From: UMGS1279 sp045577695
GTDB lineage: Bacteria > Bacillota > Clostridia > Oscillospirales > Acutalibacteraceae
Length of the DNA stretch: 20,640 nt
Assembly: GCA_045577695.1 (NCBI GenBank)
Contig: JAZNIW010000015.1
Span: forward strand, 1 to 20,640
Direction of reading: 5' to 3'
In this document: in pieces, positions 1-8,565 of the stretch
How the letters are laid out: each line of letters opens with the position of its first letter
Position numbering within the stretch: the stretch's first letter is position 1
The notes under the pieces: model-generated
Told to the model about the DNA's origin: nothing
Databases searched by the model: none
Seen by the model: the letters and a program-made list of their open reading frames with translations, nothing else
Program-made: the position numbers and the translations under genes

Positions 1-301
1 GGTGTTATAATTCTCCTTGTTTGATGGGGATAAGCGAAAGTTTTACCGTATTTACAAAGGGTGGAATATCGCTTATCCTGTTTTAAAATGCTTGTTATGC
101 GAGGGGGATTTTCGGGCGGGACGAGAGCCGAAAAGTTACCCGGTTCCATTCTTGAATATTATAGCGCAATGCAGACCGTTTTTCAAGAAAAATTTTACAG
201 AGAGAGAAAGAAAAATTTGACAGATCAAGAAAGAAAAAAGAGTCAAATCACCCGATTGCTGCGACAGGAAAAAAAGAAATCAGCTTTTGCGTAAAAAAAA
301 C
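1..301. other. Unassigned upstream region with inverted repeats
   Basis: No convincing gene is visible here. Two overlapping open frames (17-220 and 61-294, plus strand) have no good ribosome binding site and resemble no family I recognise; their ends are Lys/Arg-rich because the DNA is A-rich. There is an extended -10-like sequence (TGTTATAAT, 3-11) at the window edge, so a transcript could begin near position 18. Downstream are a perfect 10-bp inverted repeat, GGATAAGCGA (28-37) with TCGCTTATCC (69-78), and a 7-bp one, TTTTCGG (109-115) with CCGAAAA (128-134). These could fold into a structured leader or small RNA, but I do not recognise a known riboswitch or RNA family. Confidence 0.4.
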
Positions 302-330
302 TTGGCAAATGGCAGCCTTTTGTGTATAAT
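302..330 (+). promoter_or_regulatory. Promoter of the hprK gene block
   Basis: A -35 box TTGGCA (302-307), a 17-bp spacer and a perfect -10 box TATAAT (325-330) lie 23 bp before the hprK start. This is the clearest promoter ahead of the hprK-ROK-murB-rapZ-whiA-dnaE run and probably drives most of it. Confidence 0.8.
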
Positions 331-353
331 AAAAAGAAGAATGGAGGGGTAGT

Positions 354-1322
354 ATGAAAACCGATTTTTCCGTTTCGTTGGCCAAGATTATGAAAGAATT
401 TTCCCTCGAAACGGTTTACCTACCGAAGAATCCCGAGGAACTGTTGGTCACCAACGCCGAGGTGAATCGCCCCGGTTTGCAGTTGGCCGGTTATTATGAA
501 TTTTTTGACAGTGAGAGGGTACAAATTATTGGCAAGAGCGAGGAGAGTTATCTTGGTGAGTTAGACCAAGAATCCCTTGCCGTTTGTATGGAAAACTTTT
601 TCTCCCGCACGCCGCCGCTTGTGATTATGTCCCGCGGATTGGCGATACCCGAACCAATGCTGGCATCGGCGAAAAAATATCAAGTACCCTTGCTTCGCAC
701 GGAAGATTACACCTCCAGTTTTTTATCCTCCCTGATTGCTTTTTTAAACGTACAGTTAGCACCGCGTATTACCCGCCACGGCGTATTGGTGGAGGTCTAC
801 GGTGAAGGCGTCTTGTTGTTAGGTGAAAGTGGAGTTGGTAAAAGCGAAACCGCCATTGAATTGGTCAAACGCGGCCATCGACTGATTGCCGACGATGCTG
901 TTGAACTGCGGCGAGTTTCCTCCCGCTCGTTGGTTGGTTCCTCCCCCGACAATATTCGGCATTTTATCGAATTGCGCGGAATAGGTATTATTAACGCCAG
1001 TCGCATCTTTGGTGCCGGTGCTGTGAAATTGACCGAAAAAGTTGATATGGTCATTAATTTGGAACCGTGGAATTCGGATAAGGTATATGACCGTATGGGT
1101 TTGGACAACGAAACTACCGAGATTTTGGGTATTTCGATTCCCTCGCTTACCATTCCGGTAAAACCGGGCCGCAATTTAGCCGTAATTATTGAGGTTGCTT
1201 CGATGAACAACCGCCAGAAGAAAATGGGATACAATGCAGCCCACGCTTTACTGAAAAAGCTTGGTATGTCGGATGCCATTGACGAAAGCGCCTCGAATGC
1301 CAAAGAAGATGTTTTCGATTAA
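354..1322 (+). CDS. hprK: HPr kinase/phosphorylase
   Basis: The 322-residue product is a full-length HPr kinase/phosphorylase, the bifunctional cytoplasmic enzyme that phosphorylates and dephosphorylates HPr on its regulatory serine and so sets carbon catabolite repression in Firmicutes. The sequence shows an N-terminal regulatory domain (about residues 1-130), a Walker A loop GESGVGKSE near residue 157, the following IADDAVEL acidic segment, and the family signature ELRGIGIINASRIFG near residue 205. The ATG start is supported by GGAGGGG six bases upstream. It heads a co-directional block; a ROK sugar kinase starts 26 bases after its stop, consistent with a carbon-metabolism role. The partner HPr (ptsH), Crh and CcpA are not in the window. 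All expected motifs are intact, so the assignment is firm; which direction of the reaction dominates cannot be read from sequence. Confidence 0.96.
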   Translation: MKTDFSVSLAKIMKEFSLETVYLPKNPEELLVTNAEVNRPGLQLAGYYEFFDSERVQIIGKSEESYLGELDQESLAVCMENFFSRTPPLVIMSRGLAIPEPMLASAKKYQVPLLRTEDYTSSFLSSLIAFLNVQLAPRITRHGVLVEVYGEGVLLLGESGVGKSETAIELVKRGHRLIADDAVELRRVSSRSLVGSSPDNIRHFIELRGIGIINASRIFGAGAVKLTEKVDMVINLEPWNSDKVYDRMGLDNETTEILGISIPSLTIPVKPGRNLAVIIEVASMNNRQKKMGYNAAHALLKKLGMSDAIDESASNAKEDVFD

Positions 1323-1348
1323 ACCGTTTTAGTTTTAGGAGATTTGAT

Positions 1349-2308
1349 ATGTATCATTTAGGAATTGATTTGGGTGGCACAAATATTGCTGTTGGAGTTG
1401 TGGATGAAAATTACCGCATTGTTGGTTCGGCCAAGCGCAAAACCAATGCGCCCCGTCCGGCGGCAGAAATCGCGGATGATATGGCGGCCGCCGCTTTTGA
1501 CGCGATAGAGAATGCCGGCCTTACCTTGCAAGAAATTGCCACCGTGGGAGTGGGCGCACCCGGTAGCATTAACCCCTACACCGGTGTCATTGCCACTTCA
1601 AACAATCTGCGCTTTCAAAATGTACCTATGGGTGAAATGCTGAAAGAACGGCTTTCGCGCGAGGTGTATTTGGAAAATGATGCTTCGGCTGCGGCCTATG
1701 GTGAATTTATTGCCGGCGCCGGTGTGGGAACGAAAGATTTTGTCGCTATCACGCTGGGAACCGGTGTCGGAAGTGGCATTATTGTAAACGGTAAACTTTA
1801 TTCCGGTTACAATTTAGCCGGCGGCGAACTTGGCCACACCGTTATTGTTGCGGATGGGTTGCCCTGCACCTGCGGACGTAAAGGTTGTTGGGAAGCCTAT
1901 GCATCGGCAACGGGACTTATTCGCTTAACCCGTACAGCAATGCAAGAACATCCCGAATCTGAAATGTGGAATCTGTGTCACGGCGATGTGAAGAAAGTAA
2001 ACGGCCGTACCGCTTTTGATGCTATGCGTGCCGACGATGCCGTTGGGAAGCGGGTAGTGGAGGATTATATTCGCTACTTAGCCTGCGGCTTGGTTAATAC
2101 CGTTAATATTTTCCAACCCGAGGTGCTTTGCATAGGTGGTGGTATCTCCAAAGAGGGAGAAACGCTGCTCAAACCCATTTACGAAATCGTAGAGAAAGAA
2201 CGGTTTTCCAAAAATGTGGAAAAACAGACCGTGGTTAAAATTGCTACTCTCGGCAATGATGCCGGTATCATTGGGGCGGCCTATATTCATCGTTTGTATC
2301 AAAAATAA
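1349..2308 (+). CDS. ROK family sugar kinase, probable glucokinase
   Basis: This 319-residue protein is a ROK (repressor, ORF, kinase) family sugar kinase. It begins with the phosphate-binding motif GIDLGGTNIAVG, has the catalytic Asp in LENDASAAAYGE near residue 110, an ITLGTGVGSGI loop, and the ROK zinc motif: a histidine in GELGH followed by CTCGRKGCWE with its three cysteines near residues 175-185. It lacks an N-terminal helix-turn-helix, so it is an enzyme rather than a NagC-type repressor. AGGAGA seven bases before the ATG supports the start. Glucose is the likeliest substrate, feeding glucose-6-phosphate toward the pfkA-encoded step in the same block, but N-acetylmannosamine, fructose or other sugars are used by close relatives and cannot be excluded. 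The gene sits between hprK and murB, likely cotranscribed. Confidence 0.9.
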   Translation: MYHLGIDLGGTNIAVGVVDENYRIVGSAKRKTNAPRPAAEIADDMAAAAFDAIENAGLTLQEIATVGVGAPGSINPYTGVIATSNNLRFQNVPMGEMLKERLSREVYLENDASAAAYGEFIAGAGVGTKDFVAITLGTGVGSGIIVNGKLYSGYNLAGGELGHTVIVADGLPCTCGRKGCWEAYASATGLIRLTRTAMQEHPESEMWNLCHGDVKKVNGRTAFDAMRADDAVGKRVVEDYIRYLACGLVNTVNIFQPEVLCIGGGISKEGETLLKPIYEIVEKERFSKNVEKQTVVKIATLGNDAGIIGAAYIHRLYQK

Positions 2309-2328
2309 GACCAGTGGGAGGGAATCTT

Positions 2329-3240
2329 TTGGATTATACCCTTTTAAAAGAATTCTTAGAGCGGGAAGAATGCGTCTATCGGGAAAACGAACCGATGGCA
2401 CTGCACACCACCTTTAAAATCGGCGGACCGGCCGATATCTTTGTCGAACCGGGCAACGAAGCTATGCTCGGTCGGGTGGTAGCCTTTTGCAACGAAATGG
2501 AATATCCGCTGTATTTTCTCGGCAATGGCAGCAATCTGCTTTGCTCCGATTTGGGGGTAGAGGGGGTTGTTGTTCACGTCGGCGGCGGTTTGTCCGAAAT
2601 TGAATTAATCGGCCCCAATGAAATCATATGCGGCAGTGGATTGCGATTGTCTATGTTATGTAATTTTGCGTTGGAACACGGATTGACCGGTTTGGAATTT
2701 GCATGGGGCATTCCCGGTTTGGTCGGGGGCGCCGTTTATATGAATGCCGGCGCTTATGATTCTGAAATTGCCAATGTGATTACTTCTTGCAGAGTAATCA
2801 ACCGCGACGGAAAAAGCGAAACCCTCACCTTAGAACAAATGAAATTAGGCTACCGCACCAGTATATTTAAAGAAAAGAAAAACCGTGTTATTACCTCAGC
2901 CACATTCCGTTTGGCGGCAGGCGAGCCAACCGAAATTCGCTCTCGTATGGAGGAATTGATGGCACGACGCAAACTCAAGCAACCGTTGGAATTCCCTAGT
3001 GCCGGCAGTACATTTAAACGGCCGACCGGTCATTTTGCCGGCACCTTGATTGATATGTGCGGACTCAAAGGACTTTCGATTGGTGGGGCTATGGTCAGTG
3101 AAAAGCATGCCGGTTTTGTGATAAACACCGGTGAGGCGACCGCTTCGGATGTGAAGCGATTGATCGAAGCGGTGAGTGAAAAGGTCTTTTTAGAAACCAG
3201 CGTTCGTTTGGAACCGGAAGTGGAATTTATTGGTCGCTAG
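2329..3240 (+). CDS. murB: UDP-N-acetylenolpyruvoylglucosamine reductase
   Basis: MurB reduces UDP-GlcNAc-enolpyruvate to UDP-MurNAc with NADPH and FAD, the second committed step of peptidoglycan precursor synthesis in the cytoplasm. The product (303 residues from the chosen start) has the FAD-binding features LGNGSNLL near residue 65 and GIPGLVGGAVYMNAGAYD near residues 127-144, the active-site serine context PSAGSTFKRP near residue 225, and the conserved C-terminal glutamate in EPEVEFIG. It is the shorter type II form typical of Firmicutes. The start is best placed at TTG (2329): GGGAGGG at 2316-2322 lies about seven bases before it. A GTG at 2314 lies in the same frame but overlaps the ribosome binding site itself. 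The gene is between the ROK kinase and rapZ, likely in one transcript. Confidence 0.94.
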   Translation: MDYTLLKEFLEREECVYRENEPMALHTTFKIGGPADIFVEPGNEAMLGRVVAFCNEMEYPLYFLGNGSNLLCSDLGVEGVVVHVGGGLSEIELIGPNEIICGSGLRLSMLCNFALEHGLTGLEFAWGIPGLVGGAVYMNAGAYDSEIANVITSCRVINRDGKSETLTLEQMKLGYRTSIFKEKKNRVITSATFRLAAGEPTEIRSRMEELMARRKLKQPLEFPSAGSTFKRPTGHFAGTLIDMCGLKGLSIGGAMVSEKHAGFVINTGEATASDVKRLIEAVSEKVFLETSVRLEPEVEFIGR

Positions 3241-3262
3241 CGGCCGAACGGAGGAAAAATAG

Positions 3263-4123
3263 ATGGAATTCGTTTTTGTAACGGGAATGTCGGGCGCCGG
3301 TAAATCCAGTGCTGCCGATGCGTTAGAGGATATGGGGTTTTATTGTATTGATAACATTCCGCCTACCCTTATTCCCGCTTTTTTGGATTTGTCGAAAAAA
3401 GGGGAATTAAATCTTGCAAAAATGGCCATTGTAACCGATACCCGCGGGGGACAGGCTTTTCAAAACATTGATGAGGTGTTCGATGCTCTTACGAACAGCG
3501 GTGTGGCCTACAAAATCCTTTTTTTGGATGCCGCCGATAATGAGCTGATTCGCCGCTACCAGGAAACCAGAAGAAAGCACCCCCTTTGCACCGATTTCGA
3601 CCTTTCGGTGGAAGAAGCGGTAAAAAAAGAACGCAATATGCTGCTCAATGTACGGGCACGCGCCAATTATATTATTGATACCACTTCATTGAAATCGGGT
3701 CAATTAAAAAAACAACTTTCTTCCCTTTTCTTGGGCGATGGTAACCATAATTTAAAAATTTCGTGTATGTCCTTCGGCTTCAAATATGGCATACCAACCG
3801 AAGCCAATCTGTTATTTGATGTCCGTTGTTTGCCGAATCCGTTTTATGTTGAAGAATTGCGACTTCTTACCGGTTTGGATAAGCAGGTTTCGGATTATGT
3901 AATGAACTTCGAATCGGCGCAGCAATATGCCGAAAAAATGCTGGATTTGATTTCCTATAGTGTGCCGCTTTATCAAGATGAGGGAAAAAGTCAGTTGGTG
4001 ATTGCGGTCGGTTGTACCGGCGGAAAACACCGTTCGGTTACTTTGGCCGAGATGGTATATCAACGTTTGACCTCCTTGGGGTATGCGGTCAGTGTGACGC
4101 ACCGGGATATTGAAAAAAGGTAG
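3263..4123 (+). CDS. rapZ: RapZ/YvcJ family nucleotide-binding protein
   Basis: The 286-residue product belongs to the RapZ (YvcJ, UPF0042) family. Walker A GMSGAGKSS is at residues 8-16, the family Walker B region LFLDAADNELIRRYQETRRKHP near residues 88-110, and the C-terminal domain carries the conserved GCTGGKHRSV motif near residue 250. In E. coli RapZ is an RNA-binding adaptor that steers decay of the GlmZ small RNA and so controls glucosamine-6-phosphate synthase; in Bacillus YvcJ is an ATP/GTPase with effects on competence. In Firmicutes the exact role is less clear, but location after murB fits a link to cell-wall precursor supply. GGAGG eight bases before the ATG supports the start. 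whiA begins 11 bases after its stop, so the two are almost certainly cotranscribed. The gene yvcK, often found between them, is absent here. Confidence 0.94.
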   Translation: MEFVFVTGMSGAGKSSAADALEDMGFYCIDNIPPTLIPAFLDLSKKGELNLAKMAIVTDTRGGQAFQNIDEVFDALTNSGVAYKILFLDAADNELIRRYQETRRKHPLCTDFDLSVEEAVKKERNMLLNVRARANYIIDTTSLKSGQLKKQLSSLFLGDGNHNLKISCMSFGFKYGIPTEANLLFDVRCLPNPFYVEELRLLTGLDKQVSDYVMNFESAQQYAEKMLDLISYSVPLYQDEGKSQLVIAVGCTGGKHRSVTLAEMVYQRLTSLGYAVSVTHRDIEKR

Positions 4124-4134
4124 GAGAAAACGGT

Positions 4135-5031
4135 ATGTCGTTCACCTTAGATGTCAAAAGTGAACTTTGCAAAATTAAAACGTCCACCTGCTGTAAAATT
4201 TCCGAATGTTATGGTATTTTACTGTTTGGTCGGTCATTTTCTGCTGATGCCATTCGTATTGCTACCGAACACGAAGAGGTAGTAGACCGGGTGACTATGC
4301 TGTTGCGCCAATGTTATGCGGTGCAACCCACCATTTCGGGCGGCGGTACAAAAAAAGATTTTTTTATTGTTTCGGTGCCACAAAAAAAGCAGCGTGAGTC
4401 CATTTTGACTTCGCTGGGATATTACGGTTTTCACGCAGGTGATACGGTTTTAAAACGCCAAAATTTTGAAGATGATTGCTGCAAGAGTTCTTTTTTACGG
4501 GGTGCTTTTTTGTCTTGCGGTACCATTAGCGACCCCAACAAGGAATATCACGCTGAATTTCCCGTTTATAAAAATAAGTTAGCTGCTGAATTTTCGAAGT
4601 TGCTGCAGGAAATGGGTCTTTCCCCCCGCCTTTCTATGCGGGGGAAGAATTCTATTATTTATTTTAAAGAAAGTGAACATATCGAAGATTTGCTCACTCT
4701 GATGCAGGCCACCAATCACACCTTGGAATTGGCCGGCATTAAGGTGTATAAGGATATGCGCAATCATTATAACCGCTTAAACAACTGCGAAACGGCCAAC
4801 ATTTCCAAGACGGTTAATGCTGCTGTTAAACAGAATCAGGCCATTATCGCTTTACGGGCGGCCGGCTTATTTGAACGATTGCCGGATGAATTGCAACATG
4901 CTGCTCGTTTGCGAGAAGAAAACCCTGAAGCCAGTTTAAAAGAACTCGTTGAAATGGCCGAAAGCGGCATTACCAAATCGGGACTCAACCATCGCCTCAA
5001 CCGCTTGGTGGAACTTTCGAAAAATATCTAG
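4135..5031 (+). CDS. whiA: WhiA family DNA-binding regulator
   Basis: WhiA is a conserved Gram-positive protein that combines an N-terminal LAGLIDADG homing-endonuclease-like fold, catalytically dead in characterised members, with a C-terminal helix-turn-helix. It controls sporulation genes in Streptomyces and affects division and chromosome segregation in Bacillus. The product has 298 residues. Its start SFTLDVKSELCKI is typical, and the C-terminal region (about 245-298) holds the family segment ASLKELVEMAESGITKSGLNHRLNRL. A cysteine pair sits near residues 19-20 (STCCKISECYG), as in many homologs. GGAG at 4123-4126 overlaps the rapZ stop and precedes the ATG by eight bases, suggesting translational coupling. 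dnaE follows within 20 bases. Confidence 0.93.
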   Translation: MSFTLDVKSELCKIKTSTCCKISECYGILLFGRSFSADAIRIATEHEEVVDRVTMLLRQCYAVQPTISGGGTKKDFFIVSVPQKKQRESILTSLGYYGFHAGDTVLKRQNFEDDCCKSSFLRGAFLSCGTISDPNKEYHAEFPVYKNKLAAEFSKLLQEMGLSPRLSMRGKNSIIYFKESEHIEDLLTLMQATNHTLELAGIKVYKDMRNHYNRLNNCETANISKTVNAAVKQNQAIIALRAAGLFERLPDELQHAARLREENPEASLKELVEMAESGITKSGLNHRLNRLVELSKNI

Positions 5032-5049
5032 GAAAGAAGGGAAATGGAA

Positions 5050-8000
5050 ATGGATTTTGTCCATCTGCATCTGCATACCGAATACAGCTTGTTGGATGGC
5101 GCTTGCCGTATGGACCGTCTGTTTGAGAGGGTAGCTGCATTGGGGCAAAATGCCGTTGCCATTACCGACCACGGCGTGATGTACGGCGTGGTCGATTTTT
5201 ATAAAAAAGCCAAAGCGGCCGGTATTAAGCCGATTCTCGGGTGCGAGGTCTATGTGGCGCCTAAATCTCGCCTGGAAAAACGAAAAATCGGTGAGTACAA
5301 CTATCACCATTTAATTTTGCTTTGCCAAAATCAAACCGGTTACGAAAATTTAATCAAAATGGTGTCCCGCGGGTTTACCGAAGGGTTTTATACCCGCCCC
5401 CGCATTGATAAAGAACTCTTGGAACAGCACCGAGAAGGATTGATTGCCCTGTCTGCCTGTTTGGCGGGAGAAATTCCCTCAGCACTGCTTCACGGCAATT
5501 ATGAAAAGGCCAAACAAACGGCTGAATATTTTGCCGACCTGTTTGGTAAAGAAAATTTTTATTTAGAACTGCAAAACCACGGTGTGAAAGAGCAAATGAC
5601 CGTAAACCGTGGCCTAAAACAAATTGCCGCCGAAACCGGTATCGGGTTGGTTTGCACCAACGATGTGCATTACCTCACCAAACCCGATGCTCAAATGCAG
5701 AACGTGTTAATGGCCATCGGCACCGGTAAAAAATTGGGCGATACCGATTTAATGTCCTTTGAAACCGAAGAATTTTATTTGAAATCTACCGAAGAAATGA
5801 CCCATTTGTTTGCCGATACCCCTGAGGCACTTTATAATACCGTAAAAATTGCTCAACGGTGTAACGTAGAATTTGAATTTCACAAACTTAAATTACCGGT
5901 GTTTGATACCGGAACACAAAACCACGCGGAATATCTAGCCAAAATGAGTTATCAGGGCTTGCGAAAATATTATGGTGAGCACCCCGATCCTGCCGTGATC
6001 GATCGGTTGGAATACGAACTCGAAACCATTGAAAAAATGGGGTTTGTTGATTATTTTTTAATCGTGCAAGATTATGTTCGCTTTGCTAAATCCAAAGGCA
6101 TACCGGTTGGCCCGGGCCGTGGTTCGGGCGCCGGTAGCTTGGTTGCTTATTGCATTGGCATTACCGGAATTGACCCCCTTCGTTACGGGCTGCTTTTTGA
6201 GCGCTTTTTGAACCCCGAACGGGTTTCTATGCCTGATTTTGATGTCGATTTTTGCTATGTCCGTCGTGGTGAGGTGATTGATTACGTCATCGAAAAATAC
6301 GGGATTGACCACGTGGCGCAGATCGTCACCTTCGGCACTATGGCCGCCCGCGCTGCGGTGCGGGATGTTGGTCGGGTGATGGGAATTTCCTATGCCGCTT
6401 GCGACCGTGTGGCCAAGTTGATTCCGAATGAATTGGGGGTCACGATTGAGCGCGCGATGGTTTCTTCCCCCGATTTGCGCAGTTTATATGAAAGCGATAC
6501 CGATACCAAAAATCTTATTGATATGGCGAAAAAGGTAGAAGGAATGCCACGCCACGCCTCCATTCATGCGGCCGGTGTGGTGATTGCGGATCGTCCGGTT
6601 TCGGATTATGTTCCTCTGGCGTTAAACGACGAGGCTGTGGTTACCCAATTTACGATGACCGAACTTGAAGAATTAGGCCTTTTAAAAATGGATTTTTTGG
6701 GGCTTCGCAATCTCACCGTTATCGCCGATGCCGAAAAAATGATTCAAAAAATCGACCCTTTGTTTTCGGTGGATGCCATTCCTGAAAATGATAAGGAAAC
6801 CATTTGTATGATGGCCGACGGTTTTACAGAGGGGGTCTTTCAGTTTGAATCCGAGGGGATGAAACATGTTTTGCGTTCCTTCGGGCCGGAAAATTTGGAG
6901 GATTTAACCGCTATTTTATCTCTCTACCGTCCCGGTCCGCGCAAATCGATTCCCACCTATATTTACAACCGCCACAATCCCGAAAAAATCGTCTACAAAA
7001 CTCCTCTGCTACGTCCCATTTTAGAGATTACCTACGGGTGTATTGTTTATCAAGAACAAGTAATGCAGATTTTTCGCGAATTGGCGGGCTATTCCTTTGG
7101 TCGTGCGGATATCGTACGCCGCGCTATGTCCAAAAAGAAGCACGAAGTGATGAAAAAAGAGCGAGAAGCTTTTTTGTTTGGCGAAAAGGCTGCCGATGGC
7201 ACCATTCTGTGTGAAGGGGCGATTGCACGTGGGGTTGACCGCGCGGTGGCCGAAGAAATTTACGATGACGTAGCGTTATTCAGCTCTTATGCGTTTAACA
7301 AATCGCACGCAGCCGCCTACACGGTGGTAGCTTACCAAACAGCCTATTTAAAATGCCATTACCCAAAAGAATATATGGCGGCCTTGCTGTCAAGTGTTTT
7401 GGCATCGGGTGGCAAGGTAGCGCAATACAGTAACGAATGCGCTCGCATCGGGATTGAGATTTTACCCCCCGACATTAATGAAAGCGACTTATATTTCACC
7501 GTTTCGGGGCAGGCAATTCGTTTTGGTTTATTGGCCATTAAAAATTTGGGTGAGGGATTCATTCGCCGGTTGATGGAAGAACGAAAAAAACACACCTTCA
7601 CATCTTTGTATGATTTTTGCCGCCGTATGCACGGTAGGGATTTTAACCGCCGCGCGCTGGAGGGATTGATAAAAAGCGGGGCGATGGATTCGTTTGGGGT
7701 CAATCGCCGCCAAATGTTGCAGGCGATGGATGCGGTGTTGGATGCCGCGGAGCAAGAGGTTGCCCAAAGCGCCGGCGGACAACGGTCTCTGTTTGATGAT
7801 TTTGATGCGAGCGAATCGGATAATGATTTTTCCCATTTGATTCCTGCTGTGGGGGAAATGCCGCTTCGTGAATTATTGGCGCTGGAAAAAGAGGCGACCG
7901 GCTTATATCTTTCCGGTCATCCCCTCAAAGAATACGAAGAACTAGCCGCTTCTATCCGTGCCGCCAAGGTGCCTCAAATTTTGGAGCACGAAATCGGTGA

Positions 8001-8496
8001 TGGCGAAAAAGTTTCGCTTGTTGTTCTTTTGGATGAAATCAAAACGAAGACTACCAAAAAAGGTGACCTAATGGCATTTTTAACGGTGGAAGATCCCTTT
8101 GATTCTATTGGTGTTACCGTTTTTCCCAAAGTTTTTTCGCAGAGTCGACCTCTTCTTTCGGTTGGCAACATTGTGGTCATTACCGGCCGTGTGACCGAGA
8201 TGGATGACCGTCCAAGCGAAATTGTCTGCGAACGCATCGAGACAGCAACAGCGATGGCGCATCCCGCTAAACGGACGTATGCGAAATTGTATTTGCGGAT
8301 CCCCGCCTATCAAGAGGATATTTTGCATCAAATCGACCAATTGCTCGGACCGAAAGGGGCCGAGGTGATTGTTTATTGTGAGGATACGAAAAAGCGATTT
8401 CGGGCTGCAAAATTTGCGGATTTTGATGAAAAAAACCCAAAGTGGAAAAAAATATGTGAAATTTTAGGGGAGAATAATGTAAAAGCAGTTGAATAA
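5050..8496 (+). CDS. dnaE: DNA polymerase III alpha subunit, DnaE type
   Basis: This 1148-residue protein is a C-family replicative polymerase. The order is: PHP domain from the N-terminus (HLHTEYSLLDG, ITDHG, GCEVY, YHHLILL, SACLAGE, TNDVHY), the polymerase palm with catalytic aspartates in PDFDVDFC near residue 396 and in KMDFLGLRNL near residue 548, the tau-binding/fingers region, tandem helix-hairpin-helix, and an OB-fold near residues 990-1075. It lacks the inserted exonuclease of PolC, so it is the DnaE form; Firmicutes normally use it beside PolC, whose gene is not in the window. I prefer the second ATG (5050), giving MDFVHLHLHTEYS as in relatives, because AAGGG lies eight bases before it but only two before the first ATG (5044). 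It follows whiA within 20 bases; the pfkA promoter overlaps its last codons. Confidence 0.96.
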   Translation: MDFVHLHLHTEYSLLDGACRMDRLFERVAALGQNAVAITDHGVMYGVVDFYKKAKAAGIKPILGCEVYVAPKSRLEKRKIGEYNYHHLILLCQNQTGYENLIKMVSRGFTEGFYTRPRIDKELLEQHREGLIALSACLAGEIPSALLHGNYEKAKQTAEYFADLFGKENFYLELQNHGVKEQMTVNRGLKQIAAETGIGLVCTNDVHYLTKPDAQMQNVLMAIGTGKKLGDTDLMSFETEEFYLKSTEEMTHLFADTPEALYNTVKIAQRCNVEFEFHKLKLPVFDTGTQNHAEYLAKMSYQGLRKYYGEHPDPAVIDRLEYELETIEKMGFVDYFLIVQDYVRFAKSKGIPVGPGRGSGAGSLVAYCIGITGIDPLRYGLLFERFLNPERVSMPDFDVDFCYVRRGEVIDYVIEKYGIDHVAQIVTFGTMAARAAVRDVGRVMGISYAACDRVAKLIPNELGVTIERAMVSSPDLRSLYESDTDTKNLIDMAKKVEGMPRHASIHAAGVVIADRPVSDYVPLALNDEAVVTQFTMTELEELGLLKMDFLGLRNLTVIADAEKMIQKIDPLFSVDAIPENDKETICMMADGFTEGVFQFESEGMKHVLRSFGPENLEDLTAILSLYRPGPRKSIPTYIYNRHNPEKIVYKTPLLRPILEITYGCIVYQEQVMQIFRELAGYSFGRADIVRRAMSKKKHEVMKKEREAFLFGEKAADGTILCEGAIARGVDRAVAEEIYDDVALFSSYAFNKSHAAAYTVVAYQTAYLKCHYPKEYMAALLSSVLASGGKVAQYSNECARIGIEILPPDINESDLYFTVSGQAIRFGLLAIKNLGEGFIRRLMEERKKHTFTSLYDFCRRMHGRDFNRRALEGLIKSGAMDSFGVNRRQMLQAMDAVLDAAEQEVAQSAGGQRSLFDDFDASESDNDFSHLIPAVGEMPLRELLALEKEATGLYLSGHPLKEYEELAASIRAAKVPQILEHEIGDGEKVSLVVLLDEIKTKTTKKGDLMAFLTVEDPFDSIGVTVFPKVFSQSRPLLSVGNIVVITGRVTEMDDRPSEIVCERIETATAMAHPAKRTYAKLYLRIPAYQEDILHQIDQLLGPKGAEVIVYCEDTKKRFRAAKFADFDEKNPKWKKICEILGENNVKAVE

Positions 8497-8517
8497 TGAT
8501 AACAACTGTGGTATAAT
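8489..8517 (+). promoter_or_regulatory. pfkA promoter overlapping the dnaE stop
   Basis: TTGAAT (8489-8494), a 17-bp spacer and TATAAT (8512-8517) with a TGG extended -10 (8509-8511). The -35 box lies over the last codons of dnaE (stop 8494-8496), so pfkA can be transcribed independently of the long upstream block. Confidence 0.8.
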
Positions 8518-8534
8518 GTATTGGATATCGTTTT

Positions 8535-8557
8535 GGGAGGAAAGCTCCCGGTGGAGG
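8535..8557 (+). promoter_or_regulatory. pfkA leader with two competing short hairpins
   Basis: GGGAG (8535-8539) can pair with CTCCC (8545-8549) around a five-base loop. The CTCC part (8545-8548) can instead pair with GGAG (8553-8556) of the pfkA ribosome binding site around the tetraloop CGGT. The two pairings exclude each other, so the first would free and the second would hide the ribosome binding site. The pairing is visible; a regulatory role is inference, and the stems are short. Confidence 0.35.
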
Positions 8558-8565
8558 AATTAGTT

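Noticed and set aside
17..294. Two overlapping small open frames upstream of hprK
   Set aside because: No ribosome binding site at normal spacing, no recognisable family, and composition explained by A-rich DNA; treated as non-coding or unknown.
797..1303. 168-codon open frame antisense to hprK
   Set aside because: It lies wholly inside a certain gene on the other strand and has no family features; a typical shadow frame.
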